Notes under the pieces: generated by a model
Database searches by the model: none
What the model was told of the DNA's origin: nothing
The model's input: the letters and a program-made list of their open reading frames with translations, nothing else
Assembly: GCA_963747405.1 (NCBI GenBank)
Contig: CAVVFG010000001.1
Location: 22,269 to 86,268 of the forward strand
DNA: 64,000 nt
DNA from: Fodinibacter sp963747405
GTDB taxonomy: Bacteria; Actinomycetota; Actinomycetes; Actinomycetales; Dermatophilaceae
Reading direction: 5' to 3'
Made by a program: the position numbers and the translations under genes
Shown: in pieces, positions 1-8,751 of the stretch
How the letters are laid out: the number at the start of each line of letters is the position of its first letter
How positions within the stretch are numbered: the first letter of the stretch is position 1

Positions 1-1094
1 TCGGCCCGGTCGATGGCGAGCGGGAACGGGTGGTTGAAGGCGAGGTTGTGCTGCACCCCTCCAGGGATGCGCGACTTCGCCCGGTCGGTGAGCTGCTTGC
101 TGCCCTGGCACCTGGTGTCGAACCACTCGAGCACGTCGTTCAGGGCGTCGTGCCGTAGCCCGCGCACCGGCTGGTCGACCAGGGCCTTGAGCCGCGCCAT
201 GGTGTCGTCGACGTCGGGGTAGCTGCTGATGGCGTAGCCGAGCCGGGCCGACTCGGCACCGGGGGCCTCGACGGCGGTGGCCGGCCCGGCGACCTCGCCC
301 GGCTCGACCACGGTGCACGCCTCGCGCCCGGCGACCACGGCGCCGGCCGCCGCGTCGGCGCTGGGGAGCGGCACGGCATCCGGGAAGTCGTGTGGCGGAA
401 GGGCCTTGGTCACCTGCGCGGCGATCCGCTTCTCGTCGGCGCGCAGCCTGGCGAAGGCGATCTCGCGGATGGGAGTGGGGATCGAGTACACCTTGCCCGA
501 CTCGGTCGACAGCGCCATCAGGTAGGCGATGGACACCTTCTCGAGCAGCGCCATGTTGAACACGGCCCGCTCGGGGTCGGTGCCGACGGCGACGATGCCG
601 TGGTTGGCGAGGATGAACGCGTTGTCGCCGCTGGTGATCTTGCGCTGCACCCGCTTGGCGAGGGCGCCGGTGCCGGACGGGGCGTAGTCGATGATCGCCA
701 CCTCGCGGCCCAGGAAGCGCACCTGCTCGTCGGTGAGCGCGGGGATCGGGCGGCGCAGCACCGCGAGGGCCGAGGCGTAGGGCTGGTGGGTGTGCACGAC
801 CGCGTGCACGTCGGGCCGGGCGCGGTAGATGGTCGCGTGCATGCCGCACTCGATCGAGGGCACCAGCGCGCCCCCGGCGCGGTCGTCGTCCGGCACGTGA
901 GTGCCGTCGAAGTCGACGATGCAGACGTCCTCGACCCGCATCCGGTCGTAGGAGTAGTTGCTCGGGGTCACCGCGTAGAGCTCCCTCCCGGGCACCCGCA
1001 CCGAGACGTTGCCCTCGGTGGCCTTGAGGTAGCCGCGCTCGAGCATCGTGCGACACATCTCGATCACGTGCTGGCGGGCGGAGAGGTGCTCCAC
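1..1094 (-). CDS. Class II aldolase fused to class III aminotransferase (3' part outside window)
   Basis: The start is GTG at 1094 behind an AGGAGGA ribosome site; the frame is open to the left edge, giving 364 visible residues. Residues 1-215 are a class II aldolase/adducin domain. It has the SIECGMH segment (Glu82), the zinc ligands His101 and His103 in VVHTHQ, and His165 in ILANHGI. An Ala/Pro-rich linker (about 235-290) leads to residues 335-364 (TDRAKSRIPGGVQHN), which match the start of class III PLP aminotransferases of the glutamate-1-semialdehyde aminomutase type. Such a fusion suggests that an aldol cleavage or condensation is coupled to transamination of the same carbonyl compound, but the substrate cannot be read. 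It is divergent from a tetR gene with a strong palindrome between them, so control by that repressor is likely. The PLP lysine lies beyond the window. Confidence 0.85.
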   Translation of the reverse strand, partial: MEHLSARQHVIEMCRTMLERGYLKATEGNVSVRVPGRELYAVTPSNYSYDRMRVEDVCIVDFDGTHVPDDDRAGGALVPSIECGMHATIYRARPDVHAVVHTHQPYASALAVLRRPIPALTDEQVRFLGREVAIIDYAPSGTGALAKRVQRKITSGDNAFILANHGIVAVGTDPERAVFNMALLEKVSIAYLMALSTESGKVYSIPTPIREIAFARLRADEKRIAAQVTKALPPHDFPDAVPLPSADAAAGAVVAGREACTVVEPGEVAGPATAVEAPGAESARLGYAISSYPDVDDTMARLKALVDQPVRGLRHDALNDVLEWFDTRCQGSKQLTDRAKSRIPGGVQHNLAFNHPFPLAIDRA

Positions 1095-1134
1095 GGGTCC
1101 TCCTGTCGGGGCGCGGTCGTGTCCCGGGCCAAGG

Positions 1135-1174
1135 GTGCCACTTAGTCTGGACGGATGTCCAGACTCTTTGGCAC
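1135..1174. promoter_or_regulatory. 40-bp palindromic operator, probable TetR binding site
   Basis: A perfect 9-bp inverted repeat (AGTCTGGAC / GTCCAGACT, 4-bp spacer, 1144-1165) is flanked by a second matching pair, GTGCCA (1135-1140) and TGGCAC (1169-1174). Fifteen of 18 positions per arm pair. It lies 9 bp before the tetR start and 40 bp before the aldolase-fusion start, where it could shut both divergent promoters. Confidence 0.8.
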
Positions 1175-1183
1175 AATCACCCC

Positions 1184-1810
1184 ATGCCGATCAGACCAGC
1201 CACCCACCGGGCCAGCGGCCGGGCGCGCAAGGCCGCCCTGCTCGACGCCGCTGTCGAGGTCATCGCCGAGCAGGGAGTCGCCGGGGTGACCCACCGCGCC
1301 ATCGCCGCCCGGGCGGGCATGTCGACGTCGACCACGAGCTACTTCTTCTCCTCCCTCGACCAGCTGGTCGCCGCGGCGCTGCACGTGGTCGGCGAGCGCA
1401 TCGTCACCCGGGTGGATGCCGTGACGGCCTCGGTCGCGGAGAGCGACCTGACCCCCCAGGAGTCGATCGACCGGTTCGTCGACGCAGTGCTGTCCGAGCC
1501 GGAGCCCGACACGGTGGCTCAGTTCGAGATCTACCTCGAGTGCCGGCGCCGGCCGCAGCTGCAGCCCACCGCCCACCGGATCATGGCGAGCATCGAGCGG
1601 GGGGCCGCGGCGTCGCTGAACGCGCTCGGGATCGCCCACGCCGACGAGCGGGCGCCGATGGTCGTGGCGCTGCTCGACGGCCTCGCCCTGCACCGGCACG
1701 CCCGGCCCCGGCCGGACATCGACCGGCGGCTGATCACCGAGGCGCTCTACTCGCTGCACCGCGGGTTCGTCGAGGCCGACGCCGAGACCCTCGCCGCCGG
1801 TCGAGAGTAG
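1184..1810 (+). CDS. TetR family transcriptional regulator
   Basis: This 208-residue protein has the TetR layout. An N-terminal helix-turn-helix (about residues 15-60) contains GVAGVTHRAIAARAGMSTST followed by SYFF, the usual recognition-helix and turn region. A divergent helical ligand domain follows. Start ATG 1184 is the first in frame and sits directly downstream of the palindrome at 1135-1174, which is the obvious autoregulatory operator. By position it should control the divergent aldolase-aminotransferase gene and itself. The ligand is unknown. The 3' end forms the left arm of a long hairpin. Confidence 0.9.
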   Translation: MPIRPATHRASGRARKAALLDAAVEVIAEQGVAGVTHRAIAARAGMSTSTTSYFFSSLDQLVAAALHVVGERIVTRVDAVTASVAESDLTPQESIDRFVDAVLSEPEPDTVAQFEIYLECRRRPQLQPTAHRIMASIERGAAASLNALGIAHADERAPMVVALLDGLALHRHARPRPDIDRRLITEALYSLHRGFVEADAETLAAGRE

Positions 1811-1860
1811 AGAACACGCCGCGTGCACCGGGGCGGGACGGCGTGTCCTCTACTCTCGAC
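1800..1860. terminator. Long hairpin, bidirectional terminator between tetR and the VOC gene
   Basis: A 22-bp stem with one mismatch and a 17-nt loop spans the convergent gap. The left arm begins inside the last codons of tetR and includes its TAG stop; the right arm ends 6 bp before the stop of the convergent VOC gene. There is no T-run, as is common in GC-rich actinobacteria. Position and symmetry suit termination in both directions. Confidence 0.75.
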
Positions 1861-1866
1861 GAGGCT

Positions 1867-2379
1867 TCAGAGCACCTGGGTTCCGTACATCTCGCCCAGC
1901 GGGTCGGCGATGAGCTCGATGCGGGCACCGTCGGGGTCGCGGAAGTAGACCGACACCCCGCTGTGCACCTCGTGCTCGACCCCGGCCGCGCGCAGCCGCT
2001 CCACCAGGGCCTGCCACTGCTCGGGCTCCACCGAGATCGCCAGGTGGTGCAGGCCGCCGAGCACCTCGGCGTACGGCCCGACGCCCAGCCCCGGGAAGTC
2101 GAAGAAGGCCAGCAGGTTGGAGTTGCCGATGTCGAAGAAGAAGTGCGACGAGCCGGGGTAGTCGCGGTTCTCGATCAGCTCGGTCAGCGGGAAGCCGAGC
2201 ACGTCCTGGTAGAAGCGCACGGTCCGCTCGACGTCGCTGCTCACCAGGGCGGTGTGGTGCAGGCCGCGAGCGGTGGATGCCGGTCGCTCGCCGCCGGGGC
2301 GCAGGTGCGCCTCACGGATCTGCCGCCGGCGCTCCTCGAGCTCGGCGGGGCTGGGCACGGCGGGTTCGGTGGTGGTCAT
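1867..2379 (-). CDS. VOC (glyoxalase/extradiol-type) family protein
   Basis: The 170-residue protein has one vicinal-oxygen-chelate unit: GLHHTALVSSDVERTVRFYQ at about 39-58, a central GGLHHLAI at 108-115, and FRDPDGARIELI near the end. His41/42, His111/112 and Glu155 are candidate metal ligands. Members include ring-cleavage dioxygenases, lyases and resistance proteins, and single-module proteins like this are hard to assign. The ATG overlaps the stop of the upstream maleylacetate reductase gene (ATGA at 2376-2379), so the two are translationally coupled and probably act in one aromatic or chloroaromatic route. Confidence 0.85.
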   Translation of the reverse strand: MTTTEPAVPSPAELEERRRQIREAHLRPGGERPASTARGLHHTALVSSDVERTVRFYQDVLGFPLTELIENRDYPGSSHFFFDIGNSNLLAFFDFPGLGVGPYAEVLGGLHHLAISVEPEQWQALVERLRAAGVEHEVHSGVSVYFRDPDGARIELIADPLGEMYGTQVL

Positions 2380-3473
2380 CGGTGCTCCTCGATCTGGTGG
2401 GGTGGCCGGGTGGTGGTGCCGATCACGGTGCCCTCGGTGGCGGCGGTGAGCAGCTCGACGATGCCGTCGCGGTCGACCGGCCGCGGGTTCGGGTAGGGGC
2501 GCGCGGTGGCCAGGTGCGCGGCGCGCGGCACGTCGGCGCGGGAGAAGCCCAGGCCGCCGAGCCGCACCGGGCCACCGAGCCCGGCCACCAGTGCCTGAAG
2601 TCCCGACGGGGCGTCGTCCACCTCGAGTGCGGCGGCCGCGGCGCCCATCGCCGCGGGGGTGGCTGGGGCGTTGTAGGCCATCGCGTGCGGCAGCACCACC
2701 GTGTGGGTGGGCGCGTGCGGGAGGCCGAAGCTGCCGCCGAGGGTGTGGCAGAGCTTGTGGTGCAGCCCCATGGCCACGGCCCCCAGGCACCGGCCCGCCA
2801 GCCACGCCCCGTAGAGCAGGTCGGCGCGCGCGTCGAGGTCGTCGGGGTGGGGCTGCAGCGCGCGCAGCCCGGCGGCCAGGGCCCGCAGCGCGTCGACGGC
2901 CAGGGCATCGGTCTCGAGGGTGCGGTCGGGGGCGTAGAGCGCCTCGACCGCGTGCGCCATCGCGTTGACGGCGCTCGTGACGGTGACCGGCCAGGGCAGG
3001 GTCGTGGTCAGTGCCACGTCGTAGACGACCACCCTCGGCAGGATCTGCGGGCCGGTGCGGGTCACCTTCTCACCGTCCGCGGTCTCGCCGAGCAGCGAGG
3101 TCACCTCGGAGCCGGCGTAGGTCGTCGGCACCACGAGGTGCGGCAGCCCGGTGCGGGCGGCCACCGCCTTGCCGAGACCCGTGGTCGAGCCGCCCCCGAC
3201 GGAGACCACCGAGTCGGCCGCCAGCTCGCGCACCCGGTCCAGGGCGGCCCGGGTCACCTCGACCGGCGTGTGCGGGGCGGCGCCGTCGAAGGTGCCGGCC
3301 GCCGCCGCACCCAGAACGTCGGCCACCCGGTGGGCGAGACCGCGCTGCCCGGGGGTCGAGAGCACCAGCGCCCGCCGTCCGCCCACGGCCGCGAGCTCGG
3401 TGCGCACCCGCGACAGCGTGCCGATGCCGAAGACGGTCCGCGACGCGCCGGTGTCGTGCTCGAAGGAGTGCAT
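2376..3473 (-). CDS. Maleylacetate reductase (iron-containing alcohol dehydrogenase fold)
   Basis: This 365-residue protein would reduce maleylacetate to 3-oxoadipate with NAD(P)H, the entry to the beta-ketoadipate pathway from hydroxyquinol or chlorocatechols. The nucleotide loop VGGGSTTGLGKA (about 92-103) and the family segment VVPTTYAGSEVT (114-125) are present. HAVEALY (174-180) and LHHKLCHTLGG match the metal-site region of the family. The ATG at 3473 (MHSFEHDTGAS) is chosen over upstream starts because homologous sequence begins there and AGGACG precedes it. No hydroxyquinol or chlorocatechol dioxygenase is adjacent, so the source of its substrate is not evident here. Confidence 0.85.
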   Translation of the reverse strand: MHSFEHDTGASRTVFGIGTLSRVRTELAAVGGRRALVLSTPGQRGLAHRVADVLGAAAAGTFDGAAPHTPVEVTRAALDRVRELAADSVVSVGGGSTTGLGKAVAARTGLPHLVVPTTYAGSEVTSLLGETADGEKVTRTGPQILPRVVVYDVALTTTLPWPVTVTSAVNAMAHAVEALYAPDRTLETDALAVDALRALAAGLRALQPHPDDLDARADLLYGAWLAGRCLGAVAMGLHHKLCHTLGGSFGLPHAPTHTVVLPHAMAYNAPATPAAMGAAAAALEVDDAPSGLQALVAGLGGPVRLGGLGFSRADVPRAAHLATARPYPNPRPVDRDGIVELLTAATEGTVIGTTTRPPHQIEEHR

Positions 3474-3552
3474 GGTCCGTCCTCGGGTTGCGTTTCCCGA
3501 TTCTGGCCCAGATCGGCGCGCAGGGGCACTGGCGAGCGGTGCCGGCGAGCGG

Positions 3553-4017
3553 CTAGCCGGCCTTCTCGACGAGCCGGATGACGGGCAGCTCACGGTCGGT
3601 CTTCTCCTGGTATCCCGCGAACCGAGGTGCGGCAGAGACGATCTGCCGCCACGCCTGCTCGCGCTCTGCGCCGTGCAGCTGCTCGGCCGTGACCGGCACC
3701 GAACCCCCTGGGAGGTCGACCGACACCCGGTCGGGGTGGGCCGCGAGGTTGTGGTACCAGGCCGGGTTCTTCGGTGCACCGGCCGCAGCCGCCACGACCA
3801 GCCAGCCGCCGTCCCGGCTCGGGAACCAGGCGAGCGGGATGCGGCGCTCCTCACCGGTCTTCGCGCCGACGGTGACGAGCACCAGTGCCTCGAACGGCAT
3901 CCCGGGTGCCTTGCCCTTGCGCGAGATGCGCCAGGACATCACCGAGTTCATCCACTTCAGGAACGGTCCCCTGGGCTGGCGCGAACCCCTGGTACCGCTG
4001 GTCGTGTCGAAGCTCAT
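3553..4017 (-). CDS. Deazaflavin (F420)-dependent nitroreductase family protein
   Basis: The 154-residue protein is of the Ddn/DUF385 split-barrel family, which uses reduced cofactor F420 to reduce nitro compounds, quinones or enones. Recognisable segments are FEALVLVTVGAKTGEERRIP (about 44-63), then WLVVAAAAGAPKNPAWYHNL, the usual cofactor-phosphate and ring-contact region. It is transcribed towards the maleylacetate reductase gene with a 79-bp gap, so it could share that transcript. The substrate cannot be read. The presence of such a gene fits an F420-making actinobacterium. Confidence 0.85.
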   Translation of the reverse strand: MSFDTTSGTRGSRQPRGPFLKWMNSVMSWRISRKGKAPGMPFEALVLVTVGAKTGEERRIPLAWFPSRDGGWLVVAAAAGAPKNPAWYHNLAAHPDRVSVDLPGGSVPVTAEQLHGAEREQAWRQIVSAAPRFAGYQEKTDRELPVIRLVEKAG

Positions 4018-4120
4018 GACGGGTCTCCATCCGGACGCGACCGATCAGGTGACCAGCCCTGCTCGACGGTAGGTCCGCCGCCTCGCCGCGGCAAGGCCAC
4101 CCGGTGCTGCTACCGGCCGG

Positions 4121-6976
4121 CTACCCCACCGCGGCGGCCAGCAGCTCGAGCACGTGCTGGTACTGGTGGCCGGTCGCCCGGGTCATGCCCAGCTCGCAGG
4201 TGCGGTTGCACGAGGCGTACGCGTCGAACGGCCCGGCATCCGCGATCTCGCGCGTCTGCACACGGGTCGCCGACGCCGTCAGCTCGGGGTGCAGCATCCC
4301 GCGGTCGCCCGCGAAGCCGCAGCAGCCCCAGGAGTCGGGCACGAAGACCTCGTCGGCAACGGCCCGCGCCACCGTCAGCAGCGCGTCGTTCAGCCCCAGG
4401 GCGGTCGACGAGCAGGTCGGGTGCAGCGCGACGCGCGCCACCCGCCGCGGCGCCGGGAGCCTGGGGAGCACCTCGGCCGCCACGAAGGCGACGGCGTCGA
4501 CGACTCGGATGCCGGCATACCGGCTGTCACCCTCGGCCGCGTGCGCCAGGCTGGTCTCCAGCCCCTCGGTGCACGACGCGGCGTCGTTGACGACCTCGAG
4601 CTCGCCGCCGCGCGTCGCCTCCCAGAGGGCCCGGGCCACCAGGGACTCCATCTCGGCCGCCCCCTCGCGCATGCCCTTGGAGCGCCACGGGGTCCCGCAG
4701 CACAGACTGGGGAGACCCGGGGGGGCCACGAGCCGCACGCCGGCCTGACGGCAGAGCGCGACGAAGGCGTCGCGCACCCCCGGCCCCGCGTCGCTCGGCC
4801 CGAACATCGTCCCCACGCACGCGCCGAAGTAGACGACCTCGCGCACCACCGGGGCCGTGGTGGGCGAACCCCCGGCACTCGCGTCGGGCCGGGACCGGCC
4901 GCCGCCGGGCAGCTCGCCCGACCACAGGGGCACGATGTCCTTCTCGCCCACCCGCCGGGCGAGCTCGTTGGGCACCGAGATCATCGGGTCGGGCAGCGCC
5001 CGCGCGACGGTGAGCGCCGTGGCGGCCGCCAGCGTCGCCCCCTCCCAGTGCCGCGCCGCGGTGCGCCAGGCCATGCCGACGACCGGCCTGACCGCGTCGG
5101 CCCGCAGCCGCTTGGTCAGGTCACCGGTGTTGATGTCGACCGGGCACGCGGTCTGGCACATGCCGTCGACCGCACACGTCTCGACGGCGTCGTACTCGTA
5201 GTCGCCCTCGAGCTCGCGCAGCAGGGCCAGGTCACCGGCCTGCTCGGCGGCTCGCATCTCGCGCCGCAGCACGATGCGCTGGCGCGGGGTGGTCGTGAGG
5301 TCGCGGCTCGGGCACACCGGCTCGCAGTAGCCGCACTCGACGCACCGGTCGACCTCGACCTCCACGGTCGGGGCCACCTTGATGTTGCGGGTGTGCTCGT
5401 CGGGGTCGTCGCTGAGGATGACGCCGGGGTTGAGCAGGCCCCGCGGGTCGCACAGCCGCTTGACCTCCTTCATCACGTCGTGCAGCTCGTCGCCGTACTG
5501 CAGCCGCACGAAGGGGGCCATGATCCGCCCGGTGCCGTGCTCGGCCTTGAGCGACCCCTCGTGCCCGAGCACCAGCGACACCATGTCGTCGGTGAAGGCC
5601 AGCAGGCGGTCCATCCGGCCGCCCTCGAGCCGCTCGTTGAGCATGAAGTGGATGTTGCCGTCCTTGGCGTGCCCGAAGATCACCGGGTCCTCGTAGCCGT
5701 GCTGCGCGAACAGCTCGATGAGCCGCTCGCAGGTCGGCAGCAGCGCCGGCACCGGCACCACGATGTCCTCGAGCAGCGCGGTGGTGCCGCTCGGGCGCGC
5801 CCCGGCGACTGCGGCATACAGGCCCTTGCGGGTGTTCCACAGCCGGGCGCGGGAGGCGGGGTCGGACGCGAGCGCCGCCGGGGTGCTCACCGGCAGCCGG
5901 GTCAGCCCCGGCAGGGCCGCCTCGCCCAGCCCCGTGACCTCGGCCGCCGTGAGCGCCTGGTACTCCACGAGCAGGGCGGCGTGCCGGTCGACCGTGATGC
6001 GCCGCAGCGCCTCGTCGGCCCGCGGGTCGGACTGCCCGACCCGCAGCGACGCGGCATCCATCAGCTCGATCGTGGCAGGCGAGGTCTCGAGGATCGCGGG
6101 CAGCGATCCGGTGGCCGCGCTGAGGTCGTCGAAGACCAGCAGCCCGGTCATCGCGTGCGGCAGCAGCGGCACCGTGTGCATCACCACGGACGCGACGAAG
6201 GCCAGCGTGCCCTCGCTGCCGACCACGAGGTGGGCGAGCACATCGACCGGCCGGGTGTGGTCGAGGAAGGAGTTCAGGCCGTAGCCCATGGTGTTCTTCA
6301 TCGAGAACTGCTGCTCGAGGGTGCGCACGGATGCCGGGTTGCCACGCACCCGCTCGCGCAGCCGGTCCAGCCCGGCGTACAGCTCGGGCTCGAGCTGCCG
6401 CAGCCGCTCGTCGGCGTCGGGGGTGCCGGTGTCGAGCACGGTGCCGCTGGGCAGCACCAGCACCAGCGAGTCCAGGGTGTTGTAGGTGTTCGCCGCGGTG
6501 CCGCACGCCATCCCGCTGCTGTTGTTGTTGACCACGCCGCCGAGGGTGCAGGCGATCTCGCTCGCCGGGTCGGGTCCGAGCTTGCGGCCGTACCGGGCCA
6601 GCCGGGCGTTCACCGCCCGCACGGTGGCGCCGGGACCGACCCGCACCCGCATTCCGTCGTCGAGCACCTCGATGCTGCGGAAGTGCTTGCGGGTGTCGAC
6701 CAGGATGCCGTCGGTGCCGGCCTGTCCCGACAGGCTCGTGCCGCCGGACCGGAAGGTGATGGGGATGCCGTGTGCCGCGGCCGCCCCCAGCAGCCGGCCG
6801 ACCTCGGTCGCGTCGACGGGCTCGGCCACCGCCTGGGGCACCAGGGCGTAGTGGGAGGCGTCGTGCGACATCTTGAGCCGGTCGGTGGCCCGGCTGCGCA
6901 GCCGGGCCGGCTCCCCGAGCGCCGCGGCGAAGGCGCCGACGACGACCGGGTCTGCCGGGGACAGCTGGGCCGTCAC
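4121..6976 (-). CDS. FAD-binding and Fe-S oxidoreductase, probable D-lactate dehydrogenase
   Basis: This 951-residue protein fuses an FAD-linked oxidase to an iron-sulfur half. An FAD-binding-4 domain lies near residues 40-220 (RSGGTSLSGQA, GGVVNNNSSGMACG), followed by the FAD-oxidase C domain. The 4Fe-4S motif CVECGYCEPVCP is near residue 543 and CAVDGMCQTACP near 602. CCG-type motifs CCGTPW (about 755) and CCGFAGDRGM (about 882) close the protein. The layout is that of quinone-linked D-lactate or 2-hydroxyacid dehydrogenases (Dld-II type). GTG 6976 overlaps the lactate permease stop (GTGA), so the pair is co-translated: uptake followed by oxidation of lactate. D-2-hydroxyglutarate is an alternative substrate. 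Confidence 0.88.
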   Translation of the reverse strand: MTAQLSPADPVVVGAFAAALGEPARLRSRATDRLKMSHDASHYALVPQAVAEPVDATEVGRLLGAAAAHGIPITFRSGGTSLSGQAGTDGILVDTRKHFRSIEVLDDGMRVRVGPGATVRAVNARLARYGRKLGPDPASEIACTLGGVVNNNSSGMACGTAANTYNTLDSLVLVLPSGTVLDTGTPDADERLRQLEPELYAGLDRLRERVRGNPASVRTLEQQFSMKNTMGYGLNSFLDHTRPVDVLAHLVVGSEGTLAFVASVVMHTVPLLPHAMTGLLVFDDLSAATGSLPAILETSPATIELMDAASLRVGQSDPRADEALRRITVDRHAALLVEYQALTAAEVTGLGEAALPGLTRLPVSTPAALASDPASRARLWNTRKGLYAAVAGARPSGTTALLEDIVVPVPALLPTCERLIELFAQHGYEDPVIFGHAKDGNIHFMLNERLEGGRMDRLLAFTDDMVSLVLGHEGSLKAEHGTGRIMAPFVRLQYGDELHDVMKEVKRLCDPRGLLNPGVILSDDPDEHTRNIKVAPTVEVEVDRCVECGYCEPVCPSRDLTTTPRQRIVLRREMRAAEQAGDLALLRELEGDYEYDAVETCAVDGMCQTACPVDINTGDLTKRLRADAVRPVVGMAWRTAARHWEGATLAAATALTVARALPDPMISVPNELARRVGEKDIVPLWSGELPGGGRSRPDASAGGSPTTAPVVREVVYFGACVGTMFGPSDAGPGVRDAFVALCRQAGVRLVAPPGLPSLCCGTPWRSKGMREGAAEMESLVARALWEATRGGELEVVNDAASCTEGLETSLAHAAEGDSRYAGIRVVDAVAFVAAEVLPRLPAPRRVARVALHPTCSSTALGLNDALLTVARAVADEVFVPDSWGCCGFAGDRGMLHPELTASATRVQTREIADAGPFDAYASCNRTCELGMTRATGHQYQHVLELLAAAVG

Positions 6977-8724
6977 GGCGTGACGACCATCCAGCCGAGC
7001 ACGTCGGTCGACTGCAGGTAGATCAGGACGCACATGCCGAGCAGCAGGCCCAGGCTCCACCAGATGACCTTGCGGAACAGCACGCTCTCCTTACCCTCCA
7101 TGCCGACGACGGCGGCGGCGATGGCCAGGTTCTGCGGCGAGATCATCTTGCCGAGCACGCCACCGGAGGTGTTGGCCGAGGCCAGCAGGTACTCGCTGAT
7201 GCCGGTCTCCTTGGCGGCCGTCACCTGGAGCACCCCGAACAGCGAGTTCGAGGAGGTGTCGGACCCGGTCACGGCGACGCCGATCCAGCCGACCGAAGCG
7301 GAGAGGAAGGCGAACAGCGCACCGGTCTCCGCGAGCGCCGTGCCCAAGGTGCCCGTCTGGCCCGAGAAGTTCATGACGTAGGCGAGGGCCAGCACGGCGA
7401 CCACGGTGAGGATGGTGAAGCGGAAGTCGACGATGACCCGGCCGAGCGACCGCACGGCCTTGCCGGCGTTGATCCGGTAGACCAGCGCGGTGAGGATGCC
7501 GGCGATGAGCAGCACCGTGCCGGCGGCGGTGAACACGTTGAGGTTGAAGGTCGCGGCGCCGGGGGCCTTGCCGGACGCGCTGAGGATCTCCAGGCCCGGC
7601 CACGCGAACTTCCAGCCCGAGTGGGTGTCGAGGAAGGTCTTCAGGGGGCCGAAGGAGACCAGGGTGAACAGGGCCACGACGATGAGGTAGGGCGCGAAGG
7701 CCATCAGCGTCTCGCGGCCGGTGACCGGTCCGGTGGTCGCGCCGCCGCTCTCGCCGAGGTGCGGGGGCGGCTCGGGGTCGTCCTCGTCGATGACGGCGGT
7801 GGTGCCGGCGCTGCCGGTGGAGCCGGAACCGGAGGCGACGCCCACGGACCGGGCGGCGGCCTGGGTGTGGGCGGAGTCGCCGGTGGAGATGCCGTCGGTG
7901 CCGAGCACCTCGGAGGGCGACCAGACGCGCAGCAGCGCGACGACGGCCAGGGCGCCGGCGAAGGAGGCCACGATGTCGGCCACCTGGTAGTTCCAGAAGT
8001 TCGAGGTGAGGAACTGCCCGATGCTGAAGGCAAAGCCGGCGACGACGGCGGGGAGCCATGCCTCGCGCAGGCCACGCCGGCCGTCGACCATGAACACCAG
8101 GATGAGCGGGACGAAGAGCGCGAGGATGGGGGTCTGCCGGCCCACCATGGCACCCAGGCTCGCCGGGTCCAGGCCGGTGATCTTGCCCAGCGTCGTGATC
8201 GGCACGGCGACGGCGCCGAACGCAACGGGTGCGGTGTTGGCGACCAGGGCGACCGCCGCGGCCTTGACCGGGCGGATGCCGACCGCCATCAGCATGACCG
8301 CGGTGACGGCCACCGGGGTGCCGAAGCCGGCGAGCGCCTCGAGCAGGGCGCCGAAGCAGAAGGCGATCAGGATCGCCTGCACCCGCTGGTCGGGGGACAC
8401 CGAGGCGAACGCCCGGCGCAGCACCAGGTCGTAGCCGGTGAGCTCGGTGAGCCGGAAGATCCAGATCGCCGTCAGCACGATGTAGACGATCGGGAAGAGC
8501 CCGAAGGCGCCACCCTCGGTGGCGGTGATGAGCGCCTGGCTGGCCGGCATCCCGAAGAAGGCGACGGCGACCACGATGGCGACGACCAGGCTGGTCAGCC
8601 CGGCCTGCCAGGCCTTCCACTTCAGCGCTCCGAGGAGCACGAACAGCGTGATGAGGGGCAGTGCGGCTACGAGCGCGGAGAGCGCCAGCGATCCGCCGAC
8701 GGGGGCTGGTTGTGGCTGAAACAC
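6973..8724 (-). CDS. lldP: L-lactate permease family transporter
   Basis: This 583-residue polytopic protein is of the LldP/GlcA family, importing lactate or glycolate with protons. About 12-14 membrane segments are visible. Family signatures include FGALLEALAGFGTPVAVTA and GWIGVAVTGSDTSSNSLFG. A hydrophilic, acidic and Ser/Gly-rich insertion of about 65 residues (DEDDPEPPPHLGESGG) sits mid-protein between membrane segments. GTG 8724 is preferred over upstream starts because GGGAG precedes it and the family N-terminus follows. It is the first gene of the lactate operon, divergent from a GntR regulator with FadR-like sites in the gap. Confidence 0.9.
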   Translation of the reverse strand: MFQPQPAPVGGSLALSALVAALPLITLFVLLGALKWKAWQAGLTSLVVAIVVAVAFFGMPASQALITATEGGAFGLFPIVYIVLTAIWIFRLTELTGYDLVLRRAFASVSPDQRVQAILIAFCFGALLEALAGFGTPVAVTAVMLMAVGIRPVKAAAVALVANTAPVAFGAVAVPITTLGKITGLDPASLGAMVGRQTPILALFVPLILVFMVDGRRGLREAWLPAVVAGFAFSIGQFLTSNFWNYQVADIVASFAGALAVVALLRVWSPSEVLGTDGISTGDSAHTQAAARSVGVASGSGSTGSAGTTAVIDEDDPEPPPHLGESGGATTGPVTGRETLMAFAPYLIVVALFTLVSFGPLKTFLDTHSGWKFAWPGLEILSASGKAPGAATFNLNVFTAAGTVLLIAGILTALVYRINAGKAVRSLGRVIVDFRFTILTVVAVLALAYVMNFSGQTGTLGTALAETGALFAFLSASVGWIGVAVTGSDTSSNSLFGVLQVTAAKETGISEYLLASANTSGGVLGKMISPQNLAIAAAVVGMEGKESVLFRKVIWWSLGLLLGMCVLIYLQSTDVLGWMVVTP

Positions 8725-8751
8725 GTGGGACTCCCTTGTCCGGTACGAATA

